Assembly: GCA_005656395.1 (NCBI GenBank)
Contig: SRSI01000009.1
Location: 186,001 to 250,000, forward strand
Direction of reading: 5' to 3'
Source of the DNA: Strongyloides papillosus
Taxonomy: Eukaryota > Nematoda > Chromadorea > Rhabditida > Strongyloididae
Length of the DNA stretch: 64,000 bases
The notes under the pieces were generated by a model that was not told where the DNA came from, made no database searches, and saw nothing but the letters and a program-made list of their open reading frames with translations. Made by a program: the position numbers and the translations under genes. Positions 1-12,355 of the stretch are shown one piece after another; positions within the stretch are counted from its first letter, which is position 1, and each line of letters opens with the position of its first letter.

Positions 1-930
1 ATCAAATTAATATAATTAATTATGTGGAAAAAATAGTTGACACAAATTTACATTGTTACAAAAAGTATTTCGTCATTCTTAGAATGATTATTTACTTTAA
101 CTGTCAAAGTAAGATATCTACCATAATTCCTCTCTTAAAAACTTCAATTTTTTCTATTAATTATTAATAATATTTTATGACTTCTTTTATTTATTAGTTC
201 TAGAATAAGATGACAAATATAAAATATATAATTGTCAAAAAAATAGATTTGTAGTTTTTAGTTTGATTTATTATCGTCACTACATTGGAAATTTATGATT
301 TATTGGTAATAAACGATAATAAAATATAATTAATGTTGAATAATTACAAAGATAAAATTCACATAATATAATTGGATAAATAAAAAAAATTAATTAAAGA
401 AATATCAAAAACGTATTTTGCCAAATGCTTTTATTTTAAAAAAAAACAACAAATTTTGCATATTTTCATTATTTAATTGGTGTCTATAAAAACAAATGTT
501 TCAAATTTATTAATAGAAAAAAAATATTATTTTTATTAAAATCTTGAAAGAATAAATATTGAAAATATATGTTGTGACAGATGATTTACATTACTTCACC
601 AATTTCAAATACTTTGCCAATCTTTTGTACATCAATAGTCTGATATTTTTTAACCTTTAATTTAAGAGTGTTCAGTTAAATTTGATTAATAACAAAGTGA
701 TGGGTATTGTATTTTCTAAAAATAATTGAAAATATTTATTTATAGTTTTAAGTAATAAGAAATTTAAACATAATATTAGTAGACAGTATATTACTGATAA
801 TTTTGAGTATACTTCCTACCAATATATATAAACAACGTTTCAAAAAATTTCAAAAGTACATAAGTTCATGTAAAGTTTTATCTACTAGACATTATATGAT
901 TATATAAATTAATTTATTTTAAACTCACTT
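1..930. other. Intergenic, AT-rich, no gene seen
   Basis: Very AT-rich sequence with short homopolymer runs and stops in every frame. No coding exon, RNA gene or clear repeat was recognised. It lies directly upstream of the helicase gene that starts at 931 and presumably carries its promoter, but no specific site can be named. Confidence 0.6.
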
Positions 931-3900
931 ATGTCAGCTTCGTTTTGGAATGGAAATTTAAAGCATCCTAATAATTTAGATGGTTCTTTTAATCAATCAA
1001 GTACATTATTACAAAAAAATGGAGATAATGACCATACAAAAGATGAAAACGAGTTGAAGGAAATTATTTTTAATAATATTACAATCACACGTGAAAATAG
1101 TAAACGTTATTTAAATGAAATTCTCCAAAAACGTAGGATGCCAGCTGTAGAATATGATATTTCAACAAAGACAAACCAATATAATGTGTAGGTTGATAAA
1201 AAAAATAAAGTGTATATTTAATTCTTTATGATCATTTTACAAATTTAGACGTTTTTCTGCATCTGGAAAAATTAAATTTCCTAATTCAAGTCGCATTTTT
1301 GAGGCGAACGGTATGGGGAATTCAAAAAAAGAAGCTACAAATGATTGTTCTTTTAAATTACTTCATATGATATTATCGTCTGATAATTTAACAAAATCTC
1401 TTAGAGAGATTAATGAACAGGGTATTCTTGATATCGGTGAAATCGTAACTATTGAAAAGGATGAAAAGCTTATGAAAGATATTGAGACATATTTAAGGAT
1501 TAAACAAATAGTACTACCAGAATTACCTAGATACAATCCTAAAGTAAAGATTTCTCTAACTTCTCATATTATACTTAATAAATATAAACAAGATGCTGTT
1601 AAACATTGTATCGTTGATCAGTGGTCTCTGCCCTTTGCTGGTTTTAATTGTTGGAATTCATCTGTAATTAATATAAATTCAATTTATGCTAACAAAACAT
1701 TGTCAGAGTTAAATGTTTATATTGGTAGTGAAGAAAGTTCAAAAATTCCTTTACCAATAATTGAAAATGCACGAAAAAGACTGCCAATATATAAACATAA
1801 GCATACAATAATTGAGAAGTGCATGAGACATCAAGTTGTTTTAATTAAAAGTGTAACAGGATCGGGTAAATCTACACAAGTAGCTCAATTTTTACTATCA
1901 CATTATATAAATGAAGGTAGAGGAGCAGAATTTAATTGTTATGTAACACAGCCTAGAAGAATTTCTGCAATTTCTTTAGCAGAACGTGTATCTAAAGAGA
2001 GGTACGAAGAAATCGGTGTATCCGTAGGATATTCCGTTAGATTTGATAGTTGTTTACCTAGACCATTTGGTGCAATATGTTTTTGTACCATTGGAACATT
2101 ATTAAAAAGGATGGAAGGCGGTTTACATGGCCTTAGTCATATTATAATTGATGAAGTCCATGAGAGGGAATTAAATACAGATTTTTTACTAATCATTTTG
2201 CGGGAATTATCTTATAAATTTCCTAATCTAAAAATAATTCTCATGTCTGCAACTGTAGACACAACCTTATTTTCAAATTATTTTTATAATTTAGAAATTG
2301 TTTCCATTGAAGATAAAGGATATAATATTGAACATTATTTTTTGCAAGATGTAATACAAGCATTAAAGTATATGCCTGAAAAATTTGAATTACCACGTAG
2401 TACTAGACATGATAATAACTTTTGGAGTTGGGATAACATTAATCCTACAACCGGCTTATCGCCAATATCAAAAATTATAACAGAACATGTTTTAGAAGAT
2501 GAAGTAATTCCTTATGAAATAATTAAAAAATTAATAGAAACATGTGCAACAAAAAAAGAACAAGGATCAGTACTTGTATTTATGCCCGGATGGAATGAAA
2601 TTCAACATTTAATTAAATTTTTAAAAGAAAGTAAAAGAAATATAGATGGTTTAAAATATCATCTTCTGCCACTTCATTCACTACTACCTATTGAGGAACA
2701 ACGTTTAGTTTTTGAAGCACCTCCTGAAGGGTATATAAAGATTATTGTTTCAACAAACATTGCTGAATCTTCAATAACTGTTCACGATGTTTTATATGTT
2801 ATTGATACATGTCGTGTTAGAAAAAAAATGTTTACAGAACGTTATAATATGTCACAATTTGTACAAATGTGGACATCCAAAGCTTGTATTTACCAACGAC
2901 GTGGAAGAGCTGGAAGAGTAAGAGATGGTTTTTGTTTTCATTTATGTTCACAAGAACAATTTGATCAATTACCAGAATATTCTATGCCTGAAATTCTAGT
3001 TAGTCCTCTTCATTCAACTATACTTGCTGTTAAAGTTTTAGGACTCGGTGATTCTGTTAATTTTATTATGAAAGCATTGGAACCACCTAATAAAGATAGT
3101 ATAATTAAAGATGAAAATTATTTACAAAAAATTTGTGCTCTAGATGAGTATAAAGAATTAACGAGTTTAGGAAGAAAATTAGCTCAACTTCCTATATCAC
3201 CAATCATGGGTAAAGCTATTTTAATGGCTGCTATTTTTGATCTTGTTGATCCAATGACTATGGTAGTATCTCATGCTGAACTTCAAAAAGATATTTTTCA
3301 TTTATCATCAAATCATTCTATGTTAAGAAATAGTTTTGATGATTTACTAGGTGATTGGCAATCTGATCATTTATTGCCACTTTTTATTCATAATTATGTT
3401 ACTGAAAGTAGTAAACACACATTTTCTATGCAAGTTTCATGTCAGTATAAAAATATAAACCATTCTACCTATAAAATGATACTTAGTCTATATACACAAT
3501 TAACAAAAATTCTACAATTAAAGTGCAAAATTCCCTGCCTTAATGAAATTATCAATATGGAAAATTCCAAAAAGAATGTTAGATCTCATGTTTTATTATC
3601 TCTTTTGGTTGGGGCATATTATCCAAATGTTGCATTTATGAAGAAAAAAAGAAAATTTATTAATATTGATCGGTCCTCCATCATCCCACACAAGTATTCC
3701 TCTATTAATAATAAATCCTCTGTCTCACTTTCAGGTAGCCCATTTTGTATTTACTCAGAAAAAGTTATGTCAATATTTCCACAATGTAGAGAGATTTCCG
3801 TAATATCACCTCTTCAGCTTCTTCTTTTTGGTTGTAAAGATGTTTCAGTCTGTGGAGAAAATGAAATCCTTCTAGACAACCACATAAAAATAAGAATGGA

Positions 3901-4678
3901 TCCTAAGTTTGCCCAACTAGTTTTAGCTATGAGGCCTTGTGTGGATGAATTATTAATTAGCGTTTGTGAAAAACCTCATATACTAAACTGTTTAGATTTT
4001 AATAGATATTGCGTAAAAAATATAGTTGAAAGGATATCGTCATTAGGATATAAGACAAATGAATGTAATGATGCTAATCTATTAATGAAGTATCAAACAA
4101 ATATTTCTTTCCCCGATGTAGAAACAATACTTGATCAACAGACATTTGTCAATGGAGACTTTTACAATGATTTATTGGGGTATGATTTAAAAATGTTAAA
4201 CAGTGAGTGTAATGACACAAATTTACTTCAAAATAGAAACTGTGAACCTTCAAGTATTTTCCATCAAATAAATTTCTCCAACAATATATATCCAATATTG
4301 GAAAATTATGAGACAAACAATAGAGAGGTTATCAACATAATTGAAATCAGTAATCGAAAAAGAAAAGCGAGTACAAATCAACAACTTCCTAGTGATAAAA
4401 AATCTTTAACACCTTCTAACTATTCGGATAATTGCCTTATTTCTCAACCATTTACAAGTAGCACTTTATCATTATCTAATGTAGCGACGAGTTTAACCAA
4501 AGTACAATCGCTTCAAAACCCAAAAAATTGTACAGCGAAAGAAGTTAGCAAACATAATTTTACCATCCCAGAGTTACCAATATCAAAAAACGATACTAAT
4601 GAAGTGGGCGAAAAAATTACAGACAACAATAGTGAAGAAATTCAATACTCTGGGTTTAATTTTAAACAAATTTCTTAA
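931..4678 (+). CDS. rha-1: DEAH-box RNA helicase, DHX9/RHA-1-like
   Basis: Two exons, 931-1187 and 1249-4678, join across a 61-bp GT..AG intron (phase 2) to give 1228 residues. The frame crosses a dsRNA-binding domain at about residues 45-125, matching the second dsRBD of DHX9. The helicase core follows: Walker A (SVTGSGKST) near 287, DEVH near 387, MSAT near 418, and the QRRGRAGR motif near 636. The region after it matches the DHX9-type HA2/OB segments (ISPLQLLLFG). Known role of the family: ATP-dependent unwinding of RNA and RNA:DNA hybrids in nuclear RNA processing, transcription and germline silencing. Oddities: the first dsRBD of DHX9 is not visible, and the C-terminus is Ser/Asn-rich rather than Gly/Arg-rich, so this may be a shortened or diverged paralogue. 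The family assignment is firm; strict orthology is less so. Confidence 0.88.
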
Positions 4679-5143
4679 GTAATCATTTATGATAAACGTT
4701 TTTTAAGAATCAAATAATTTTATGGCCATTTAATATAAGTTATTGACGGAAGTTATCACTCAAAACAATAAAAAAATCAAATAGAATGTTGTGTAATAAA
4801 TCGTTTTTTGAACAGCAATCTTTTTACGTACAATTGGTAAGGCATATTTTTTAGAAACTTTATCTATAATAAAAAACTAATTTTTATACATTTTAAAATA
4901 AATTATTTCTATCTATTAGGTGATAAAAAAAAATACTTAATTCAATACACTAGTTGTGACAAAATTTTTTTAAAGTAAGATTGATTCTTTAAGTACTCTA
5001 TATTTCATAAATATTGTGTATGAAGAAACAAAAAGTAAATTTCGGTTTGATATCCTACAACGAAAGTCGCAAAGAAAGTTAAATGTTTGAATTGTGTCTT
5101 TTTCATATTTAAAGTTTGTGCCATAGTTTTATAGTTTAAACAA
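4679..5143. other. Intergenic spacer
   Basis: AT-rich spacer between two plus-strand genes. A minus-strand reading frame overlaps the next gene's start, but it has no recognisable domain and looks like a shadow. Likely holds the helicase 3' end and the promoter of the gene at 5144. Confidence 0.5.
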
Positions 5144-7151
5144 ATGGCGGATGCTCCTAAAGAATCTAATGATATTTCTAACCCATTACCATCCGCATCT
5201 AATTCCGATGATTTAAGTGAGACAGTTGTTGTTTCAGAAGTTAATGATGAAATTGCATCTGATGATAAAAGTTTAACTTTAGAGGATGAATTTGATAATA
5301 TCAAGAAAAATGACGAAAATTATGTAGTAGGTAAGAATGAAAAAGAGAGAAAATTCAGAATTTTTGGGATTAAATTTCCTGGAGGGTGGATGGATGATGA
5401 TATTATTTCGTCTATTTTATTAAAATCTGAATCATTTTATCTTAACTTCAATAAAACTTACCAGGTTGAAGATTATCGTCAAGGCGATATTAACATAACA
5501 TTTAAAACTTTATCAGATGCTGTTCAGGCATATAATATTCTTGAAAAAATGACAATTGATAATGTCAGATTAAAAGTACATGCAACTTCCCATTTCGGTA
5601 TGTTTATATTTAAAAAAATTTTTATCTTTACCAAAACATTTAGTAAAAGCCATGGCTCATTTCAATAACAAATTTAAAGAAGGAAAAGAAAACGATGAAA
5701 CATTAAATATTATAAAAAAACCTTTATTTTTAATAAATATCGAAGAACAAAAAGATGAATTTTTAAGGAGGTTATATGCTGTGGATATTCCAGTTTCAAT
5801 GTGTGAAGAATTTATCGATAATATTATTGAAACATCTAATATCGAGGATTATACCACAAAACCCGATGTTATTCCTGGTGGATATTTACAAGCAGAAATA
5901 ATATTTAAAAATAAACATATAATTGCAACATTAATAGATGAGTTTAGACAAAAATTAAGAGATAGAGAAGATTATTTAAAAAATACAAAAGTTTTAACAG
6001 CCTCAGAATATTTAATATATATGAGTCAAAGAACGTATAATAGCGATGTTCCGATCCAAGCAGATGTAACTAGTGTGGCTAAAGAATTTACTGTTGATGA
6101 AATTAGTCTAAAAATCGAACAGGTAACAAAATTTAAAAAAAAACATATTTATATATTTTTGTAGTATATGATGAAACGACCAATTAATTGGCGAGAAGTT
6201 GATTCAAAAGACGACATGTACAGTATTTGCGATACAGTCTCCAGGCAGTTAAGAGGCCTTCCAGATTCATTATTAAAAGAAGCAATGATGCTTACATTAA
6301 AAAGAGCTCGCGATGCTCCACAAATTCCAATAAATAAAGTAAAAATAAAAACTTTAATAAAATTATGGAAGCAAGAATTGTTGAGTGAAAAAACATATGA
6401 TAGACCAACTAAATTTAAAAGCTCATCTGCCGTTTACGTTCCACCAAATACTGAAGATACAAGAAAAAGGAGAAGGAATAACAAGGATAAAAATGTCCTA
6501 AAAGTCCAAATGGGCGTGGGTGCTTTCTTAAAGAAGGCACATACTGAAAAACTTATTGATAAATATAAGGATACAGAATTTGAAGAGGAAGAAATCGTAG
6601 AAGAACCATTATTTAATGAAAATGGCGAACCGTTGTCATTTACTGCTTGGTCACAAATAACTCAAAATGACAAAGAACTTGGTGTAGTAACAATGAATCC
6701 AGAAGAGATGAAAAAATATGTTAAACCACTAAAAAAAGTTATTGTTAAGAAAAAAGACACTGCCGAAGAACAAGATAATGGTACACTTGTTGAAACAAAT
6801 GATGAAGACAAACAATCTCGTGAAGACAAAGAAGAAGGAGAAGTTTCAACGGAAGAAAGTAGTAGTTCAGATGAGGAAGATCTTAAAAGAACGAAGAAAA
6901 AGCGTTATACTAAGTCTGGTGATGGAAGAAATGCAGCAGATTCCTTACAACCTTCTCATAATAATGAAGAACGTGATGAAATTGGTGTACTAATAAACAA
7001 ATTCTATGAATGTCGTGTTCATATTATAGAAAGTTTAAATGAACGTCAAAAAGCTGGATTTTTACAGTACTTGAAACACACAGCAAAATCAGACATGAAT
7101 CCTCAACTTGTTAATAAAATATTTGCAGAATTGGGAAACTTTAACAAATAA
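5144..7151 (+). CDS. Orphan acidic/basic nuclear-type protein with an RRM-like segment
   Basis: Three exons, 5144-5597, 5644-6122 and 6165-7151, join over 46-bp and 42-bp introns to give 639 residues. The start is the first ATG of the frame, and its first 60 residues are Ser/Asp/Glu-rich. Residues about 68-150 have an RRM-like order: a short strand (KFRIFGIKF), a helix, then the strand DINITF followed by the helix SDAVQAYNILEKM. The middle has a KRRRNNKDK basic patch, and the last third alternates Lys-rich and Glu/Ser-rich stretches with a run of serines (ESSSSDEED) typical of CK2 sites. No family was recognised. Nuclear RNA-related function is inferred only from the RRM-like fold and the basic patches. 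An alternative acceptor at 5650 would drop two residues. Confidence 0.7.
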
Positions 7152-7363
7152 TTTTATTTACCTCCTATTGCTTGTAGCGAAATTTCGATAAATATTTTTT
7201 TTTTAATTTAAATAAATTTTTTTACTATTTTCATTATATTAGATTCGAATTTAATATATACAAAACTAATTGGGACTTGAAAAAAAATGATTTGATAGAG
7301 TGAAAATATAAGTATCAAGTATTTATTAAGAGAACATGTAAAAAATTAATAAAAATATTATAT

Positions 7364-7913
7364 TTAATGTGATTTTTTTAGAAAAATTATTAATGCAAGG
7401 GAAATTAGATTTACTATTATTTGAATAGTAATCATTGAAATTATTAAAAGTGTACTATGCGAATTAACTTCTAATCCATAAATTTTATATGTATTTATGA
7501 TCCTATTGTCCAACCCATAAAGATAAATAACAATAGATTGATTCATTAACGAAAAAAAGAGATATAAAAAACCAAGTGTATTATATTTCTTGAAGTTTTG
7601 TAAAATTAGAATCATAACGTATGCATTAGATATGCATAAACATATGAAAATTGTGAAGCTATAATAATGCTCGTTCGCAAAATCATAAAATACTATAACT
7701 TCTTCTATTCTCCGAACACAGAAACTATCATGGCGGCAACCATTTACTAGGAAAAATGATTATTATTTGAGAGATATTCTTACCGTAAAATTCTTTTTGT
7801 TGAATATGCTTTATTAAGCTAAGAATAAAAATAGCAGTTCCTAAATTTAGTACAAAGTATAAGAAAAATGAAATCTTGAGTAGCTGTAGATTTACAAACC
7901 TTTGTATGTTCAT
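7364..7913 (-). CDS. Small four-TM membrane protein, unknown
   Basis: Two exons on the minus strand, 7784-7913 and 7364-7746, join over a 37-bp intron (7747-7783, phase 1) to give 170 residues. Hydrophobic segments lie near residues 12-33, 77-97, 104-122 and 145-164, with a short Cys-containing polar loop (NGCRHDSFC) after the first. There is no recognised family. The tetraspan layout is common among nematode-specific membrane proteins. The reading frame is open across the splice without stops, which is the main support. The start Met could be preceded by another exon. Confidence 0.6.
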
Positions 7914-8375
7914 TTTTTTTAAATATATAATATTTTATTGCTTTCATATATTCTTATTTATGAAGATTTTGAGAAAAATATTTAAATATTATTATTCCTT
8001 TATTTATATTTTACATCAAATTGAATATCTTAATTTATCCTTATTAATTTGGTATGGAAGAGTTTTTTAAAATTTTGTTTAAACATTTTTATGTACTATT
8101 CTACTTGTTTTTATATGAAATTTAAATAAACCGTTATTAATAACCTTCTTCTTTATGTTTTATTTGCATAACATCAGATCACAATTAAGGTACATTTTGT
8201 CTGCTAAAATTCAAGAATTTTTAAAAGCTAGTGCATCTTATTCCAATAAATTACTCTACAACGAAAATATAATATTGCTCATTTTATTTGCTCCCCAATT
8301 TTTTTGTTCTACGGGAGTTTCAATAAGAACGTATTGTTTTATTGATTGGGCTCCTAAAATAATTGGTTCTGCAAC
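7914..8375. promoter_or_regulatory. Divergent intergenic region
   Basis: This 462-bp stretch separates a minus-strand gene from a plus-strand gene and must hold both promoters. It is T-rich and has no clear motif. An open frame at 8155-8397 overlaps the first exon of the next gene in a different frame and is probably fortuitous. Confidence 0.4.
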
Positions 8376-9712
8376 ATGCAGAGATTATTATGCTTGATTA
8401 ATAGGTATGCTTACACTTTTATAATAAATATTCCATTTTTAGACATCACCTTCTACAAAATAGTATATTTTTATTACGTTCAAATTCTATTGCCAATCAA
8501 ATTCGAGAAAAACCCGTGAATGATAAAATATTACCAACGAATTTACAAGGAACTTCAAACCAAACCCCGCTGGATTTTAGTAAATATATTGTAACAGAGG
8601 ATTTTGGCTTAGTGTCAAGTGAGGCAGATGTTTATGAAACAACAAAAAGTTTTTTAAATAAACCAACAGAAACAAGAAAATATGATTTTTATTCAGGTTT
8701 AAATTTTTACAGCGAAACAGAAAAGCAATACATTGACTTATCTGCTTTTCTTGATGATATTGTACATGTTGAGGATATTGAAACTTTTATTGATGATTCA
8801 GAGAAAAGGGCAGAAATTACATTAGATGGAGAAAGATCCCAATGTTTTGATGTTAATAAAATGTTGCAATTAGTTAATAGAAATGATTATGAAGGTATTG
8901 CTAATGAATTAAACAACAAAAAGTGGCCTAAATTTTTGGAAAATGATATTTTAATTAGTAAAGTTTTAGAAATTATAGTGGCTAATGCTAAATACGAAGA
9001 AATCAAGAAGGTATTTAATGATTTTGCTAAATCAGATTGTATGGCACATTTAAAAAATAGTATAGCTTTAGATTTTTTTACAAAACTTCTTGATCAACAT
9101 AATTTAGATACTGTTGTAAATGAAATAGGAAAATTAAAAGATCTCTTTTATATTGATGAAATGTCTACAATACTTAGTAAAAAGGTAGCTAGTCAGGTAG
9201 AAATGAAATCAAACGAACAGGCCCGAATATTACTTAATACAGCATTTGAGATGGAATATTCATTGCCTGATATTGAAAGGTTGTGGAAAACGCTACTTTC
9301 GAAAGGTTATATTACAAGTACATCTATGTTTTTTGAATTAGCCATATCACAATTACTAGAAAAACGGGAAGTAGATTTAGCATTAAGTTATTGGAAACGA
9401 CAACATTCTGAATTTCTAGAATCTACTTGTTTCCATTATTTCTATAAATATTTCCTTAAAAATGATATCCCATTGAAAGGAAAGTTATATGAAAAAGTTA
9501 TTAGCATGGAATCTAGTATGGTACGTTCGATGAATGTCTTTGCAGATATTGTTGTGTGCCTTGTGGAAATGAATAAGATTGAAGATGCAAAAAAACAAGC
9601 TAAGAAAATGTCTTTGAATAGTTCTCAGTTCAAAAATCCATTAAGAAGAGTAAAGGATAGTGAGGTTTATAGTGTTTTGGAAGGTATAATAAAAGAAACA
9701 ACCAAAAAATGA
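8376..9712 (+). CDS. Mitochondrial helical-repeat protein (PPR/MRPS27-like), tentative
   Basis: A 29-nt first exon (8376-8404) joins exon 2 (8443-9712) over a 38-bp intron, giving 432 residues. This supplies an ATG for a frame that otherwise begins mid-sequence. The resulting N-terminus is Leu/Arg/Ser-rich with no acidic residue in the first 35, a classic mitochondrial presequence (begins MQRLLCLINRHH). The rest is predicted all-helical with PPR/TPR-like pairs of helices from about 140 to 420. The size and layout resemble mitochondrial ribosomal protein S27 or other mitochondrial PPR-type RNA-binding proteins, but no signature residue settles it. Mitochondrial location is a fairly strong inference; the family is weak. 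Confidence 0.6.
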
Positions 9713-9990
9713 AGGTGTAAAGTTTGTTTGGTATAGAAAATTAGGTTTAAAAGTTGTTATGTATCTATTGTTATTAGTTGTGTAAAATAATAAAAAAATT
9801 TAATTGTTTTCGTAATTATTAAACGCAATAAATAAAGGTGTAATGAATTTATTTATAGTTTAAATGCATAAAGTAAACTAAACTACTGTGTTATTAAAAG
9901 TACACATTAAGTAGTATTAATTTACTAAATTTTAAAAAAAGTAGCTTGAAAAATAAATATAATTTTATGATTGAATTTTCAGAGTTTAGT

Positions 9991-11100
9991 TTATGCATGT
10001 GCTCTATAATGTGTAAAGAATGTAAATTTCATAGATAGTATGAAGTATATCAATCCAATTGATAACGATAAAAGTATTATTCCAAACTGTATATGCATAA
10101 CTTCAACTCTTATCTAAAAAATAAGAATTAATAATATGACATTTATTTACCTGTTCATCTTTCCAATGGAAGTAGGGTGTTGAAAAAGCTAATTTTCGAT
10201 AACAATAATCATAATCTGTTTTAGGATAATTACAAATTCTACTAAAAGGTACTTCTTTATTGTTAAAAGATAAATACCAACAATATGAAGCTATTGTTGT
10301 TGCTGCTAGAAATATTAATGACATAAATACCCCAAAAGCATTAATAATTCTAAATTTTTGACCTCTACATTGATAATAATATGAAGTCAAGTGTTGAATG
10401 ACAACCCATAAAGCAAAAATATAGAAAAATTTTGTATAATAAAAGGTACAACAATATGTTGAATAAATATATGCCAAAAAATAAATTAGTATTGATAAAA
10501 TTGATAGTATTAAATGTACATTCGGTAATGATAAATTGATGGCTTTTGCAGAAAATATGGTAATTATCAGAGATGAAAACAATTGAAGAATGGTTGTTGA
10601 AAATAATAATAAATAATCAAAAATATGTACACTTTCATTGCCATTAGATATTTTAAAAGACTTAAAAACAACTTCATGAATTCGATTCATAACATCACTG
10701 CAACTTGAAAAATATTTTTCAGTTCTATAATATATACCATAACAAATTGATTTCATAAATTCTTCATTTGTCTCAAAAGCAGTATGACAGTAAAAAAATA
10801 TCAGTGAAATTACCGTAATAGGAAATGATATAAAAGTTATTATGATAAACAAAGTAAAAGATACTTTTGTGGGTTCATTTAAAAAAAGTGCATACAAAGA
10901 AGATATAAGAGTTAATGTAAGGACTAAAAATGATGATATACTTAAGATTAACGGTCCACAAAAAAATCCATTAATAATTACACCGCCAAATTGAAGCTAA
11001 AATACATCTTTATTTTTCATATTAAAAAATATTAACAAACCGTTGATATAAAAATTAATATTAAATATAGTATATATACAAATCCATACGTTTTTGCCAT
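9991..11100 (-). CDS. Orphan multi-TM membrane protein
   Basis: Three exons on the minus strand, 11041-11100, 10151-10996 and 9991-10113, join over 44-bp and 37-bp introns, both phase 0, to give 342 residues. The first exon encodes a hydrophobic segment starting MAKTYGFVYIL. In all, about seven or eight strongly hydrophobic segments alternate with short loops, and a Cys/Tyr-rich loop (ICNYPKTDYDYCYRK) precedes the last TM segment, which is encoded by exon 3. No receptor family motif was recognised. Nematode chemoreceptor-like or other lineage-specific multispan proteins are possible. All three exon joins keep the frame open and add sensible hydrophobic ends, so the model is believable although the function is unknown. 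Confidence 0.65.
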
Positions 11101-12355
11101 TGCATGTTAAAATGACTTTGTTACTCTATCATTGATATATTTTAATACAAAACAATTTTTTAATTCGTAATACCACCAATTTGGTTTTATTGCTACATAT
11201 TTAATCAAATCATCTCAATTTTGATTAAATTATTCTTTCTATTATTATCTCTTTTACTTAAATTTAAAATGTTGCCGATATCATTGTACATTTATATTGC
11301 GCAATATAGCTGTTAAAAGCTGAGAATTTCATTAGCTACTGTAATTAATACTTGATATAACTTCTTAACATTATATGCAGTTGTCATCTTTTATATAAAA
11401 AATATGTAAACTTCCGACAAACAATCTTGACTTTTAATAATCATGATATCATAATACAAGTGATACTTAAGGATCATTGAACAAAAAAACCATCACTTTA
11501 CACAGTAGCTGATGTAAAATTTTATTTTAAAAAAAGTTATAATTATTATTTGTAATAAAAAAAATTTCATATAATAAAAAATATTCCTTATTTATTAAAG
11601 TCAAATCTCTCTAAATTTTCAAAATTTATCCTCTATAAGCTGGACCCCTAGCGATAGAATGATAAGTTTTCTGTTGACAGATGTTTTACTATTTCAACTA
11701 CTTTTTTCATAATAATCTTCAAGCATCATCTTTTGGGTATCAACTCCTCCCATATATGACTTTAACCAATTGAATAGATGAAGAAAATAAGGGGTGTAAC
11801 GAGGCTAAACTTGGGACGTTAATATATTTTATTAAATCTATCAACATTTAGGCAAACTTTATTAGAGTTAGTGTAAGTAAGTTAGAAATGTGCTTCCATA
11901 CTTTCCGTCCTAAACAAAATTATCCTTAATTTGTTATTTTAGTTTGAGAAGATGCCAAATAAGATTACAGAATACTCTGTAAATGAATCCAAATGCACAA
12001 TCTTGACTTATTTGTTTATGCTAATTCATTTTTTCTCTTTTATCTATTTAGTTAAACGATATTATGCTACAAATTGGGATCGTAATATACTTATCATGTC
12101 ATTATAAATTTCATCATTCAATTTCAGAAAGTAACTTCACACTGTGATTCAAGAACAGTGGTTAAAGAAAATAACTATAATAATTGTATAATTAAGTTGT
12201 CTTATCAATATTACAAATTTAATAAGATATAATCAAGGCGGTTAGTTAAATATATTTAGACGATACAGTGATTGGAAGAAAGATTATTTAAATTGTAATT
12301 TAATAAATTAAAAAGATTATTAGTTTACAGCAAAAGGAGGATCCAAATTAGAAAA
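11101..12355. other. Upstream flank of homeobox gene
   Basis: About 1.25 kb without coding potential between a minus-strand membrane-protein gene and the plus-strand homeobox gene. It probably contains promoter and enhancer sequence for both. No individual element can be supported by eye. Confidence 0.45.

Noticed and set aside
5005..5304. 99-codon minus-strand frame over the start of the RRM-like gene
   Set aside because: Antisense shadow of a Ser/Asp-rich coding start.
8155..8397. 80-codon plus-strand frame
   Set aside because: It overlaps the first exon of the mitochondrial protein in another frame and has no domain.
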